Assembly (NCBI GenBank): GCA_963675135.1
Contig: OY776124.1
Location: 11,608,677 to 11,672,676 of the forward strand
Source: Galeopsis tetrahit
Lineage: Eukaryota > Streptophyta > Magnoliopsida > Lamiales > Lamiaceae
Length of the DNA: 64,000 nucleotides
Direction of reading: 5' to 3'
Shown here: piece by piece, positions 31,909 through 41,576 of the stretch
Layout of the letters: every line of letters starts with the position of its first letter
How positions within the stretch are numbered: the stretch's first letter is position 1
The notes under the pieces: generated by a model
The model's input: only the letters and a program-made list of their open reading frames with translations
Told to the model about the DNA's origin: nothing
The model's database searches: none
Program-made: the position numbers and the translations under genes

Positions 31909-34884
31909 TTACTGGTAATACTTCTTTAGTTTGACCGCGTTCCATGGGTACTTGCTCGGCTTGCCCTCCAGATCTTCTAGCTCGTATGATCCGTTCAGGA
32001 GTGTGCGCGTTATTCGGTACGGACCCTCCCAAGTCGGGCCAAGTATGCCAATGGACTGCTCTGTCGCCCTCCGAAGTACGAGCTGGCCGATAGTGAACTA
32101 GCGAGCACGTACTTTGGTGTTTTAGTAGCATTCTGACCTTTGCTTGTAGACCACATTCTTCTCGTCCGCTGTTAGCCTTCGCTCTTCTAGGAAGTCCAAA
32201 TCGGAGAGTTGTGCATCGTTATTCAACTGCTCGTCATAATTTGCCACTCGAAAAGTTGGGAATTGCCCCTCTGCTGGTATGACAGCTTCGGTTCCGAACG
32301 CGAGTGCGAATGGAGTTTCACTAGTAGAATTCCTCGTGGTCGTCCGATATGCCCACAGAACCATGTGCAGCTCGTCCGCCCACTTGCCCTTCAATCCATC
32401 CAGCTTAGCTTTCAAGGTGTGCTTGATGATTTTGTTGATCGCCTCTACTTGACCATTTGATTGTGGATGATAGGGTGTTGAAAAAAAATTCTTGATGTTC
32501 CACTCTGAGCAGAAATTTAGCATATCTTGACTTGTGAATTGACGTCCGTTGTCGGTCACTATTGCTCGTGGTAGGCCAAACCTGCAAATTATGTTCTTCC
32601 AAATGAAGCTTGTCATCTGGCCCGTTGTCATGGTCTTTAACTCCTTTGCCTCTGTCCATTTGGTGAAGTAATCGACTGCTACGACTACAAAAGTTACTCC
32701 CCCAGCAGCTGGTGGGAAAGGTCCGATGATGTCGATCCCCCACTTCGCGAAAGGCCACGAACTATACACCGAGATGAGCTCGTCTGGTGGTGAGTGAATG
32801 GCGGGAGCGAAGGCTTGACCTCTCTTGCACGTCTGCGCGTAATGGATTGCATCTTTCTTCAGTGTTAGCCAAAAATAGCCTTGACTTATGATTTTTAAAG
32901 CGAGCGCTTGCCCCCCTGTATGATTTCCACATGCTCCCTCGTGGATTTCATGCATGACGATCTTCGCTTCGTCTTCTCCGAGGCATTTCAATAAAGGCAT
33001 TGAAAAACCCCTTTTGTACAGCTGGTCGCCCACAATTGTGTACCTTGCGGACCTGAGTTGCAATCTGGTTGCTTTCACTTTGTCTGCCGGGAGCTCGCCG
33101 GTCTTGATGTACTTGGTGATCGGCGTCCTCCAGTCCTCGTCGCTGGTCGCTTCAACCTGCAAAACTTGACCTCTGTTCACCGATGGGGAAGAAATTTTGG
33201 TGATGGTTGCTTCTGAAAATATTGCCTCCCCCTCTGAAGTGGCCAGTCGAGCTAACGCATCTGCTTGCGTATTTTCCTCCCTAGGGATTTGCTCGATGTG
33301 GAATTGATCAAATTGCTCGAGTAATCCTTTCACTAGGTCTTGATACTTTATCATTTGATCGCCGCGAGCCTCGTAGTCGCCCGTGATTTGACATACAACC
33401 AGCTGAGAGTCAGAAAAAAATTTCAGTTTTCTGGCGCCAACGGCCATAGCCATCTTGATTCCTGCAACCAGAGCCTCGTACTCTGCTTCGTTGTTAGTCG
33501 CCCGATATTCGAATTCGATTGCCGAAGCAAACGTCTGTCCGGTTGGGCTGGTGAGGACAACTCCTGCCCCTGCTTTGGTGCTCGTCGATGAGCCATCGAC
33601 GAACAGTGTCCAAGGAAGTTCGATTCCCTCGGCCAATTTCTCTGGGAAAGTGAGCTCTACAATGAATTCTGCCAGCACTTGTCCCTTGATTGCCGTTCTG
33701 GGTGCGTAGGTGAGACCAAATTGCCCGATCTCCACCGACCATTTCAGAAGTCTTCCCGTGGTATCCGGACGATGCAGTGCTCGTCGGAGAGGAAAAGTGG
33801 TGAGGACGACCACCTCGTGGTCGAACAGATATTGCCTTAATTTTCTGACGCTCATGACTAGTGCGTACGCCAATTTTTCCATTGGAGTGTATCTCAACTC
33901 CGCATCTCTCAGTGTTTGACTTACGTAGTAGATAGGCAGATGTGTGCTCCCCTCAGCTCGGACGAGCACTGAACTGATCGCACAGTCAGTGGCCGCCAAG
34001 TATAGATACAAAATTTCGCCGGGGACTGGCTTAGATAGGACTTTCGGATCCGATAGATATTCCTTTAATTTTTTGAAAGCTTTCTCACACTCATCGGTCC
34101 ACTCGAACTTTCCTTTTTTTAGAGCGTCGAAAAAAGGTTTGCAACGATCGCTCGTTCGTGCAATGAATCTATTCAGCGATGCAAGGCATCCTGTCAACCT
34201 CTGTACTTCTTTCACGTTTCTTGGGCTTTGCATATTGATGATTGCTTGAATTTTACTCGGATTCGCCTCGATGCCCCGCTGGCTAACCAAGTGCCCCAGA
34301 AATTTTCCTGAGCTAACTCCAAAACTGCATTTCTTTGGATTTAACTTCATGTTGTACTCTTTTAGGATATCGAACGTCATGGCAAGGTGGTGTAGGTGAT
34401 CTTCTTTCCGTAAGCTTTTGACAACGATGTCGTCGATATAGACCTCCACCATCTCGCCGATGTGTTTCTCAAACATCTTATTTACCAGTCTTTGGTACGT
34501 TGCCCCCGCGTTTTTCAAACCGAAAGGCATTCTCTTCCAGCTATACATATCAAGCGCAGTCATGAAGGCCGTATGTCGCTGGTCGTCGGGATGCATTGCA
34601 ATCTGATGGTACCCTGCGAAGGCATCCATGAAAGTTAACATCTCGTGCCCCGCTGTGTTATCTACTAGGTGATCAATGTGGGGCATCAGAAAGTGATCTT
34701 TCGGACAAGCATCGTTTAAATCTGTGAAGTCTATACACAATCTCCACGACCCGGTCGTTTTTTTGACGAGCACTGGATTTTCCAACCACTCGGGATCAGT
34801 TCCAGTTTTCTCGATTAATTTGTTGTCGATCAATTTCTTGATTTCGACCGCCAAAGCCGCACTTTTATCAGGCCCAAATTTTCT
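31909..34884 (-). pseudogene. pol: Gypsy Pol: reverse transcriptase, RNase H, second RNase H, integrase (with nonsense codons)
   Basis: Reads leftwards in the same frame as protease and gag. A TGA at 34885-34887 separates it from the protease part. From the first Met at 34854: reverse transcriptase with YIDD at residues 139-142 (34429-34440), RNase H with a TDCAISSVL-type first motif, and a second RNase H-like domain (FVDGSS, EYEAL, SDSQLV, ADALARL). The integrase follows, with a zinc region (HEIHEG...CKRG) and catalytic core (GIDIIGP, TDNGRQF, NGQVEAIN). The last zinc-binding position is Gly (codon 32818-32820, GGT) where the family has Cys. Stops TAA (32122-32124) and TAG (32098-32100) cut off the C-terminal GPY-type tail, whose codons continue in frame to a final TAA at 31909-31911. 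Confidence 0.92.
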
Positions 34885-36006
34885 TCATTTTTGGGTGATG
34901 GGTCTCCTTGCTGGATCAATATTTAATCTGTGGCAGGCATGATTCGTGGGAATGCCCACCATATCTTCGTGCGACCAGGCGAATGCACCGATGTTTTCTT
35001 TCAAAAATGCGACCATGTCTGATCGCAAATGTTCTGGTAAATTCGAACCTATGAATACCTCGAGTTCGGGACGAGCTTCATTTAAATGGATGGTTTCAAG
35101 GTCCTCCGCTGACGTCGCCCGCTCTTTAGGCTCCTTCCAACGAGGGTCCTCAATTCCGAATTCTGGCTCAAAGCCTAACCTAGGCTCCAGATCTGGAAAG
35201 TTTCCTGGAGACTGGTCGTCGGGGATCTGGTCGCCCGAATCTGCCTGCTCGTCGATTTCCATTGGGGTGTGGTCGTTCACTTCCATGGAGGCGTGTTCGT
35301 TCGCCTCTACTTGGTGGTCGTCGGAACTACGACTGCACTCCCCAACTTCAATTTTTCGGTACTTGCTAGGAAGACCCTCCAAGTAGTTTATTTGTTTTGT
35401 TTGTGTTTGACACTCAATATACTTTCCAACCATAGCACTTTCCTTAGAATGACGTTTTGCAAAACGGACGAGACACTCCCTCGCCCGCGTCTGATCGCCC
35501 TTGACGGTTATAACTCCCGCCGGGGTTGGAAATTTTACACAGTAATAATAAGTAGAAACGGCCGCCTTGAACTCGTTGAAGAAAGGTCGGCCGAGGAACA
35601 CATTGTAGGATGAAGGCATGTCAATGACCAAGAAATCGAGCTGCTTAGTATGGTGCATCTCATGCTCGTTTGACGATGCCAACTCCAGAGACAGTCTGAT
35701 TTTCCCAATGGGAAGGTTGCGCGTGTCCCCGAAACCTACGATTATATCATCGCAAGGCTCGATGTAATCTGCATATCCACCGAGAGCATCCAAGGTATGC
35801 TTGAAAAGGATGTTGGTGTATGCCCCAGTGTCGACCATCATCCGATGGACGTTTGTTCCCATGATTTTCCCTGTGATGACCAAAGCATCATTGTTTGGTT
35901 GCACCACGCCATTTAAATCGTCGTTTGTGAAAACGAGTTGGTGGGATGGAGGCTTCTCGGCAGAAGGGGCGACGCACACTTGATGCACGTTATTAAGTGC
36001 TCGCAC
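34885..36006 (-). CDS. Gypsy aspartic protease region of Pol
   Basis: A 373-residue frame from the first Met at 36006, in register with both gag (upstream) and reverse transcriptase (downstream). The catalytic DTGA motif (VDTGAYTNILF) lies near residue 58, followed by the flap-like region and an FNEFKAAVS strand typical of retroviral-type proteases of plant gypsy elements. The long acidic linker after residue ~220 leads into the RT connection (HRLNIDPARRPITQK). The frame is closed by TGA at 34885-34887, one transition away from an arginine codon, so it is probably a nonsense mutation in a once continuous Pol. It matures the Gag-Pol polyprotein. Confidence 0.88.
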   Translation of the reverse strand: MRALNNVHQVCVAPSAEKPPSHQLVFTNDDLNGVVQPNNDALVITGKIMGTNVHRMMVDTGAYTNILFKHTLDALGGYADYIEPCDDIIVGFGDTRNLPIGKIRLSLELASSNEHEMHHTKQLDFLVIDMPSSYNVFLGRPFFNEFKAAVSTYYYCVKFPTPAGVITVKGDQTRARECLVRFAKRHSKESAMVGKYIECQTQTKQINYLEGLPSKYRKIEVGECSRSSDDHQVEANEHASMEVNDHTPMEIDEQADSGDQIPDDQSPGNFPDLEPRLGFEPEFGIEDPRWKEPKERATSAEDLETIHLNEARPELEVFIGSNLPEHLRSDMVAFLKENIGAFAWSHEDMVGIPTNHACHRLNIDPARRPITQK

Positions 36007-36015
36007 CTCACTCTG

Positions 36016-37923
36016 TTATCGGCGAACAGACAGAGCTTTTCCGGACTGAGTTCCCCCCAAGGGGCCTTCTAAAACCATGCATGCTTCACCCACGTTATCG
36101 ATATCGCCTGGTGGATTGTTCGGCATGGGGGGAGCCAATTTCTGGCGATTGAGCTGCTGGCGAAGGTCGTCGCTGTCGTCGCGACGCTTCTTGCCCCGGT
36201 TGTCGCCATTTCCTCCTCCGGACTTGATGAATTGGGTGAGCTTGCCCTCATTGTAAAGTTTGGAAAGATTTCTCACCAAGTCTCGGCATCCATTTGTGTG
36301 GTGGCCGACAAAGTTGTGGTAGTTGAAAAACTTACTACCATCGAGATTTGCATCGCTCGTATGCATGGGCTTTGCTTGGGGGAGCAGATTCTTTCCCCTG
36401 ATTGCGTCGTAGATGCCCCTAGGATCCACCGTGAGGGCTTCCCTGAACTGAAGAATCTCAGGAGACTCCTCGAAAGGCCTGAAGTTTGCTGGGCGAGCAC
36501 TGCCAGCTTGAGTGGTCGCCTTCTTGGGCTGGGAAGATTCCCCAGTGTTGGTGTTTTTCTTGGGCCACACTCTCTTGGACGTGTCAGGCTGCTCGTTAGC
36601 CTGGGCAGCGTCCATGATTTCCTCCATTTGGATGAAGTTCCCAGCCCTCGTGCGGAAGTCCGCATAAGAAACTGGGAAAGTAAGGTGGATAGATTCCCAG
36701 AGCTTGGTACCTATCCTTAGACCGGAAACAGCCAAGATCAGCTTCGTCTCATCGTTTACGGCCTCTCCATCGATCACCAGCCTGTCAAAGCGCTCGATGA
36801 AGTCCTTTCCTGACTCATTCAGTGATTGGCGAACGTTTGCCAAACGTTGCTTTGATGCTGGGAGAGCCGCAATGGACCCGTAGTAGGTCAGAAAGTATTG
36901 TCCCAGCTCATGGAATGAGGTCATAGATCCGGCACTCAAAGTTGTGTACCAACGATGAGCCCGATCTCCCAAGGTTAGGGAGAAGTTTCTGCACTGGGTG
37001 GCGTCCGTTGCCCCGATTGAGGCCATGTAGTTGGAGTACTTGGACAAGTGTACTCTGGGTTTGGACATCCCATCGTATGCCGCCATGGAGGGCATTTGGA
37101 TCTTCCTTTGAATGGGGGCGGTAAGGATTGCAACACTTAGTGGAGGTGCGGGCAGACTGATTGGCGGAGTGGTCCCTTGCTTCGAGGCGACCACCTCTGC
37201 TCGCAGAGCATCCATCTCTAGTTTCATTAATTTTTGTGTTTCGAGGAACTGGGAGATTTGCCCCTCCTCGGCAGTTTGTGCTCGGGGGACGACGTTCTCG
37301 TCACGTCGACTCCCATGGGATACGACCGGGCGATCATCATGACGTGATCGCCTGGGAGAGTGCCTGTCAGAGTGGTGGCCGCGATAACTCTTTGCCGGAG
37401 CTCGCGAACCCTTCCCTGGTCCCTCTCGATCTAGAGCTGAGACTCTGTCGCCCTGATCTCTCTTGTCAGCGCGATCCCGGTGGTCGGCCCTTTCTGGTCG
37501 GCCGTCCACATTGAAAGGCACTCGGCGAGGAGCCCTTCCATCTTTGTCGTCCATTCGGTTGAAAACTGAATTTCTTTGTCGCGAGTCTCCCGTATGGCTA
37601 TTGTGGGAGTGCTCGTCAACTTTGTCTTTGCCTTTGTCTCGGGGGCGAGCAGAGTGTGAGTGATAGGAGCGGTCATCCTCATTCCCACTGTTTTTGCGAG
37701 CTTCGTCGAAAGCCCGATCTTTGGCCTTCTCAAGCTCTTCCTTCTCGTTCTGCCTCCTCTTCTCCAGGAGGTAGTCCAAAAGGTCTTTCAAATGCTGGGG
37801 ATCATTCAGAATATCCCCCATGTTCAAGTTGGCAAAAGGGTTTGCCATCGGAACCACCGGCGGCGGAGGGTGCTCGTTCCCTCCGTGCGGTGGGATTCCG
37901 TTAAGATTCGTATGTTGAGACAT
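36016..37923 (-). CDS. gag: Gypsy Gag
   Basis: A 635-residue protein starting at ATG 37923-37921. Residues ~40-240 are charged, rich in Arg, Asp and Ser and probably disordered. Residues ~300-430 are the retrotransposon gag domain (HRWYTTLSAGSMTSFHEL, QRLANVRQSLNESGKDFIERF). Near residue 545 a retroviral-type zinc knuckle is degenerate: GHHTNGC keeps the later ligands, but the first Cys position reads Phe. The TAA at 36016-36018 separates gag from protease, which continues in the same frame, so this may be a natural readthrough stop or a mutation. It assembles the particle and packages RNA. Confidence 0.88.
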   Translation of the reverse strand: MSQHTNLNGIPPHGGNEHPPPPVVPMANPFANLNMGDILNDPQHLKDLLDYLLEKRRQNEKEELEKAKDRAFDEARKNSGNEDDRSYHSHSARPRDKGKDKVDEHSHNSHTGDSRQRNSVFNRMDDKDGRAPRRVPFNVDGRPERADHRDRADKRDQGDRVSALDREGPGKGSRAPAKSYRGHHSDRHSPRRSRHDDRPVVSHGSRRDENVVPRAQTAEEGQISQFLETQKLMKLEMDALRAEVVASKQGTTPPISLPAPPLSVAILTAPIQRKIQMPSMAAYDGMSKPRVHLSKYSNYMASIGATDATQCRNFSLTLGDRAHRWYTTLSAGSMTSFHELGQYFLTYYGSIAALPASKQRLANVRQSLNESGKDFIERFDRLVIDGEAVNDETKLILAVSGLRIGTKLWESIHLTFPVSYADFRTRAGNFIQMEEIMDAAQANEQPDTSKRVWPKKNTNTGESSQPKKATTQAGSARPANFRPFEESPEILQFREALTVDPRGIYDAIRGKNLLPQAKPMHTSDANLDGSKFFNYHNFVGHHTNGCRDLVRNLSKLYNEGKLTQFIKSGGGNGDNRGKKRRDDSDDLRQQLNRQKLAPPMPNNPPGDIDNVGEACMVLEGPLGGTQSGKALSVRR

Positions 37924-38238
37924 CGTTTAAAGAGTGTCTCTTCTTAGATTACAAAGTAATGATCTAAAAAACGAAAGATTAAAGTTCTTACGCAGAAGAA
38001 CGTGCTATTACAACTACTAGATTTAGCAAAGTAACAACAAAAGAAGCTTGAAAACACAAAATCAAGGAGATCAAACTCCAAAATATGCTACGAAAACTGA
38101 AAATGTTCAAGAACACTAAAGATCGTAGATGATGATTTAAACGGTAGATATACCGATTAAAACTTGAAAAATGGAGTTTGCTAACCGATCGCTCGATGAT
38201 CGGACGAAACTTTGATGATAAACACGTAAAAAGTCCCC

Positions 38239-38254
38239 TCCTTCTAGCGCCAAA
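38239..38254 (-). other. Primer-binding site of the gypsy element
   Basis: On the minus strand TTTGGCGCTAGAAGGAG follows the 5' LTR directly. TGGCGC... is the usual form for tRNA-primed plant gypsy elements; the exact tRNA is not assigned. Confidence 0.65.
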
Positions 38255-38352
38255 TGTTGTATGCACTATAATCGGGTTGACTCGGATGTGGACTGTTTTT
38301 AGTACGATACAAACATATATGATTAAACGGGGGTTATTACGCGTTTAGGGAG
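38255..38352 (-). repeat. Gypsy 5' LTR, U5-side piece (98 bp)
   Basis: Identical to 26842-26939. It is the downstream end of the 5' LTR in element orientation, separated from the rest by the solo LTR insertion. Confidence 0.9.
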
Positions 38353-39962
38353 TGTTGGGAATAAAATGATTTTGATTTAGATACCAAAACCCCTGATTGA
38401 TGATGTTCAGATTAGTTGAGATAAGCTCAAAGTCTAGTTCAGGCAAGTTGTCTCAGTACACTTGAATTTGTAGATTGCTTAAGTGAATAATCTCAGGAAT
38501 GTTGTGAGATTTTAGTGTTCAGGATAGTTGTCCAAAGCTGGAATGTTAGGCAGCTTGATAAGTCTATAGGCCAAAGTTGCTGAATTTTCAAGACAGACTG
38601 ACCAAGTGGACAACTTAGCTGAAGAGATCAAGAGCAGTAAAGCAATGCTCATAAATGCAAATGATCAAGACAGTTGAAGTACAAATGATCAAGAGCATTA
38701 AATGTCAAAGCCCACAGAAGACACATTCAATGAAGCATTTACTGTCAATCATGCCTGAACCAAGCATTAAAGACTTAGAGCATTAAAGAGTGAAGCATTG
38801 AATGAATGTTGGAACATTCTAAACTGCAGCAGGAATATTCAGGGAGCTTGTCCCATCTGACCGTTGATTGAGTGTAGAGTTTGCCACAAATCAACCTTGG
38901 AAAATGTGCATATTTGGAATCTGACACAAGTCTTCTCAGCCGCATTTTTCAGAAGTCAACACATTCATTCAAGCAACCATTGAAGACCCCTTTTACACAG
39001 TGGATAAAAGGATGCCAAGCTTCATAACCGTTTCAATGGTGCTGCAAATAGACATATTTGAATTGCTATCCCTCCAACGGTTAGCTGCTCAAATTTGTCT
39101 ATAAATACAGAAGTGATCAAGGGATTCAATAATCCAACTACAAGCTATCAAACTATCATCAAGCTTTCAAAGGAAACCAAGCTGTTCTTCAGAATTCCAA
39201 GTTTCCTGAATCACTTCAATTAGCTAAGCCAATCCTTGTAATCATCCAAAGCTTAGCATTGAGATATCCTAAGCCTTTACACTGTTATTATTGTAAAGGA
39301 TATCTCTACTAGTTGGAACCAAACCTCAAACCCTATCTCATTTAGTGAAGAAAGAGTTTGTTGTAGAAGTGAGGAGTTAAGGACTGTTATTGTGAAACAC
39401 AGTCTTAACTCAGAGAGATTGAGCACTAGGACTCAGGTTATCCTAGGGATCAAAACACTAAGAGAGTGTTGTTGATCAGTGCACCTTGGCACTATAAAAC
39501 AAGTTAATTCCATTGTGAAGGAATTATCCTGTTCAATCAGGGAAAGTGGATGTAGGAGCTTGAGTCTCTGAACCACTATAAACTTGTGTGCCATTTACTT
39601 ACTGCATTCTTTATTGCACTTACATTCAAACATATTTTAAAGAAGCAAAACTCAGTAAGTGAGAAAATCTGTTTTGGACAAAGTCCCTGATAACCTGTAT
39701 CTTTTCAGAAATTAACTTGGAGTATTTCTTTAAGTCAAAGGCCAACCACATTCCGCACTTAGCAACTCTTTTAGATATTTAGCCAACTGATTACTCAATA
39801 GTAATCAGTAGGACAAGTATCTATCACAGTTCACACTCAGGCCAGTTGTGAGACAACTTGCCTGATAAGACCAGTTTGTCAAAAAAAAAAAAGAATTTGC
39901 ATACACAAGTGCATTCCCCCCCCCCCCCATACACTTGTGTTATACTCCACCAAGGACCAACA
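38353..39962 (+). mobile_element. SIRE-type solo LTR inserted in the gypsy 5' LTR
   Basis: 1610 bp from TGTTGGGAATAAAATG to AAGGACCAACA, with perfect GGGAG duplications (38348-38352, 39963-39967). It resembles the solo LTR at 2819-18499 along its length: the AAACCCC start region, GTGCACCTTGGCACTATAAAAC near 39480, GGATGTAGGAGCTTGAGTC, and a C-run between ACACAAGTGCAT and ATACACTTGTGT. It is younger than the gypsy element. It has no internal genes. Confidence 0.93.
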
Positions 39963-39967
39963 GGGAG

Positions 39968-40593
39968 TATTAATATGATGATCTTGATGATCTAAAGAAG
40001 AACAAAGAAGAACACCGAAAGTAGCTTCTTGGAGAAGCTAAAGCTTTTCAAGCTTGGGAGTGTTTATTGCTTTTGGTTGGGGTGATTGTGTGTAAAATGT
40101 AACTTGTGTACAAATGAGCCCCTTTTAGGCATTATATAGTGGTTTCTGGGGGCTGCCCGCCCTTTACACGTGGCACGCCCTTGTTGGACCTGACTTCTGC
40201 CCGAAAAGGTGATTTGATGGCGCATTTAATGCTAAACCGCCTTAGGTGCTCGTCCTCGCCGAGATGCCGAGGAGCTGGGCCATGGTGGTCGCCGGAGGAC
40301 CTTCGAGGAGTGTGGTCGCCACGCTCCATGCTGTCTCCCAAGTCTTCAACACTTAACTTCTCTTGCTAAGAATAGGAAAGTGCTCGCCACACATTTGGGC
40401 GAGCAGCTAACTAAGACACGTGATCGCCAACATCTTTGGTCGAGCACTTAAATATATTAAATACATTAAATCTATTACATTTTCTTGGTCTTGTTGACTA
40501 GTCGTCGCACGACTTTGTTGACTGGTCCTCGCCACGTAAGATGGTGACTAGGATTGACTTGTCAAAGATTGACCTCTTTGACTAGGTATAACA
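39968..40593 (-). repeat. Gypsy 5' LTR, U3-side piece (626 bp)
   Basis: Continues the LTR after the solo LTR and ends GGTATAACA. The minus-strand TATA-like CTATATAATGCC is at about 40130-40141, so transcription starting there would run into the solo LTR before reaching gag. Confidence 0.9.
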
Positions 40594-40880
40594 GTGAAGT
40601 CAACCAAAGTGGGGGTGTAAATAACCGTGGTCAATTGTTTATACAGTATATATAAATTAATAGAAGGGTACTATAGTAATTTTAGGTATAAATTTTTTTA
40701 AATAATAATTTAGGCGGTGAAGTCAACAAAAGTGGGGGTGTAAATAACTGTGATCAATTATTTATATAATTTGTGGGGGGCGAAGTTAACAAAAGTGGAG
40801 GTGTAAATAATTGTGGTCAATTGTTTATATAATTTGTGAGGGTAAAGTTAATAAAATTGGGGGTGTAGTCAATTATAAGA
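40594..40880 (+). repeat. ~110-130-bp tandem repeat array, right part
   Basis: About three copies of GAAGTCAACAAAAGTGGGGG followed by TGTAAATAA and GTGGTCAATTGTTTATA, continuing the array at 26590-26841. Confidence 0.75.
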
Positions 40881-41576
40881 TTGAAATTTAAATTTAAATT
40901 AGATGTGTACGGTGCATACGAGTGTATGGGAGAATTTGACATTAAAATAAAGATTATATATATATCAATTAATTTTTTATTAATCATGTGAGGATAAATT
41001 TGTAATTTTATAATTATATATTTAAAATTATTAAAGTTAATTTAAAAGTGTGATAGGGCGACAAAAAACGATAATAAGTGCAATGCAAAGCGATGGATTC
41101 TACGACGCCAAATGCAACATGTAGCAGGTCATCAAATATAAGTCATTAGATTTCAGATGTGATGGCTCAGATTACTGGACTGTTGATAGTCCAGACGACA
41201 CCTGGACTGTCCTTAGAAGGCCCCAACTTTTAAAGTTGAAAAGTCTTTAATACTAATAAACAAATCCATACTTAAAAAGCGTGTTTAAAAACTGTGAGTT
41301 CTTAGTATCTATTTTGACATAGATTTGTTAGACAACTCAGGGTGTGCTTGGATGAGGCCCGGTGCGATGCGGTAAATTAGGCCCAATGATAATCTAACCC
41401 ATTTGAAAAGTGTGAACAAAATAGTGGCCCAACAAAAATGAATTACCCTAGGCGTCAACCACAAGGCTTTGGCCCAACCCAATAGAGTAAACCTCATGCA
41501 CCATAATCATGCCAAATTGTTCAATGAATCAATATATGGAGTATCTCTCTTAGAAGTTTTACTTCGTTTATGAAAG
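40881..41576. other. Intergenic stretch, no gene seen
   Basis: AT-rich then mixed sequence. The last part (from about 41535) appears to be the left flank of a PIF-like repeat unit interrupted by the Mutator-like insertion; TTATGAAAG at 41568-41576 is its target duplication. Confidence 0.45.

Larger units (their letters stand above)
26842..40593 (-). mobile_element. Complete Ty3-gypsy retrotransposon, Tat lineage, minus strand
   Basis: Bounded by 724-bp LTRs (left 26842-27565; right 38255-38352 plus 39968-40593, split by a later solo LTR) and GTGAA duplications (26837-26841, 40594-40598). On the minus strand, order gag, protease, reverse transcriptase, RNase H, second RNase H-like domain, integrase defines Ty3-gypsy. 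The additional RNase H and the extra ORF on the opposite strand between integrase and the 3' LTR point to the Tat lineage. I counted three substitutions between the LTRs (near 27150, 27393, 27465), so the insertion is young. Four in-frame stops in gag-pol make this copy unlikely to be autonomous as it stands. Confidence 0.93.
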
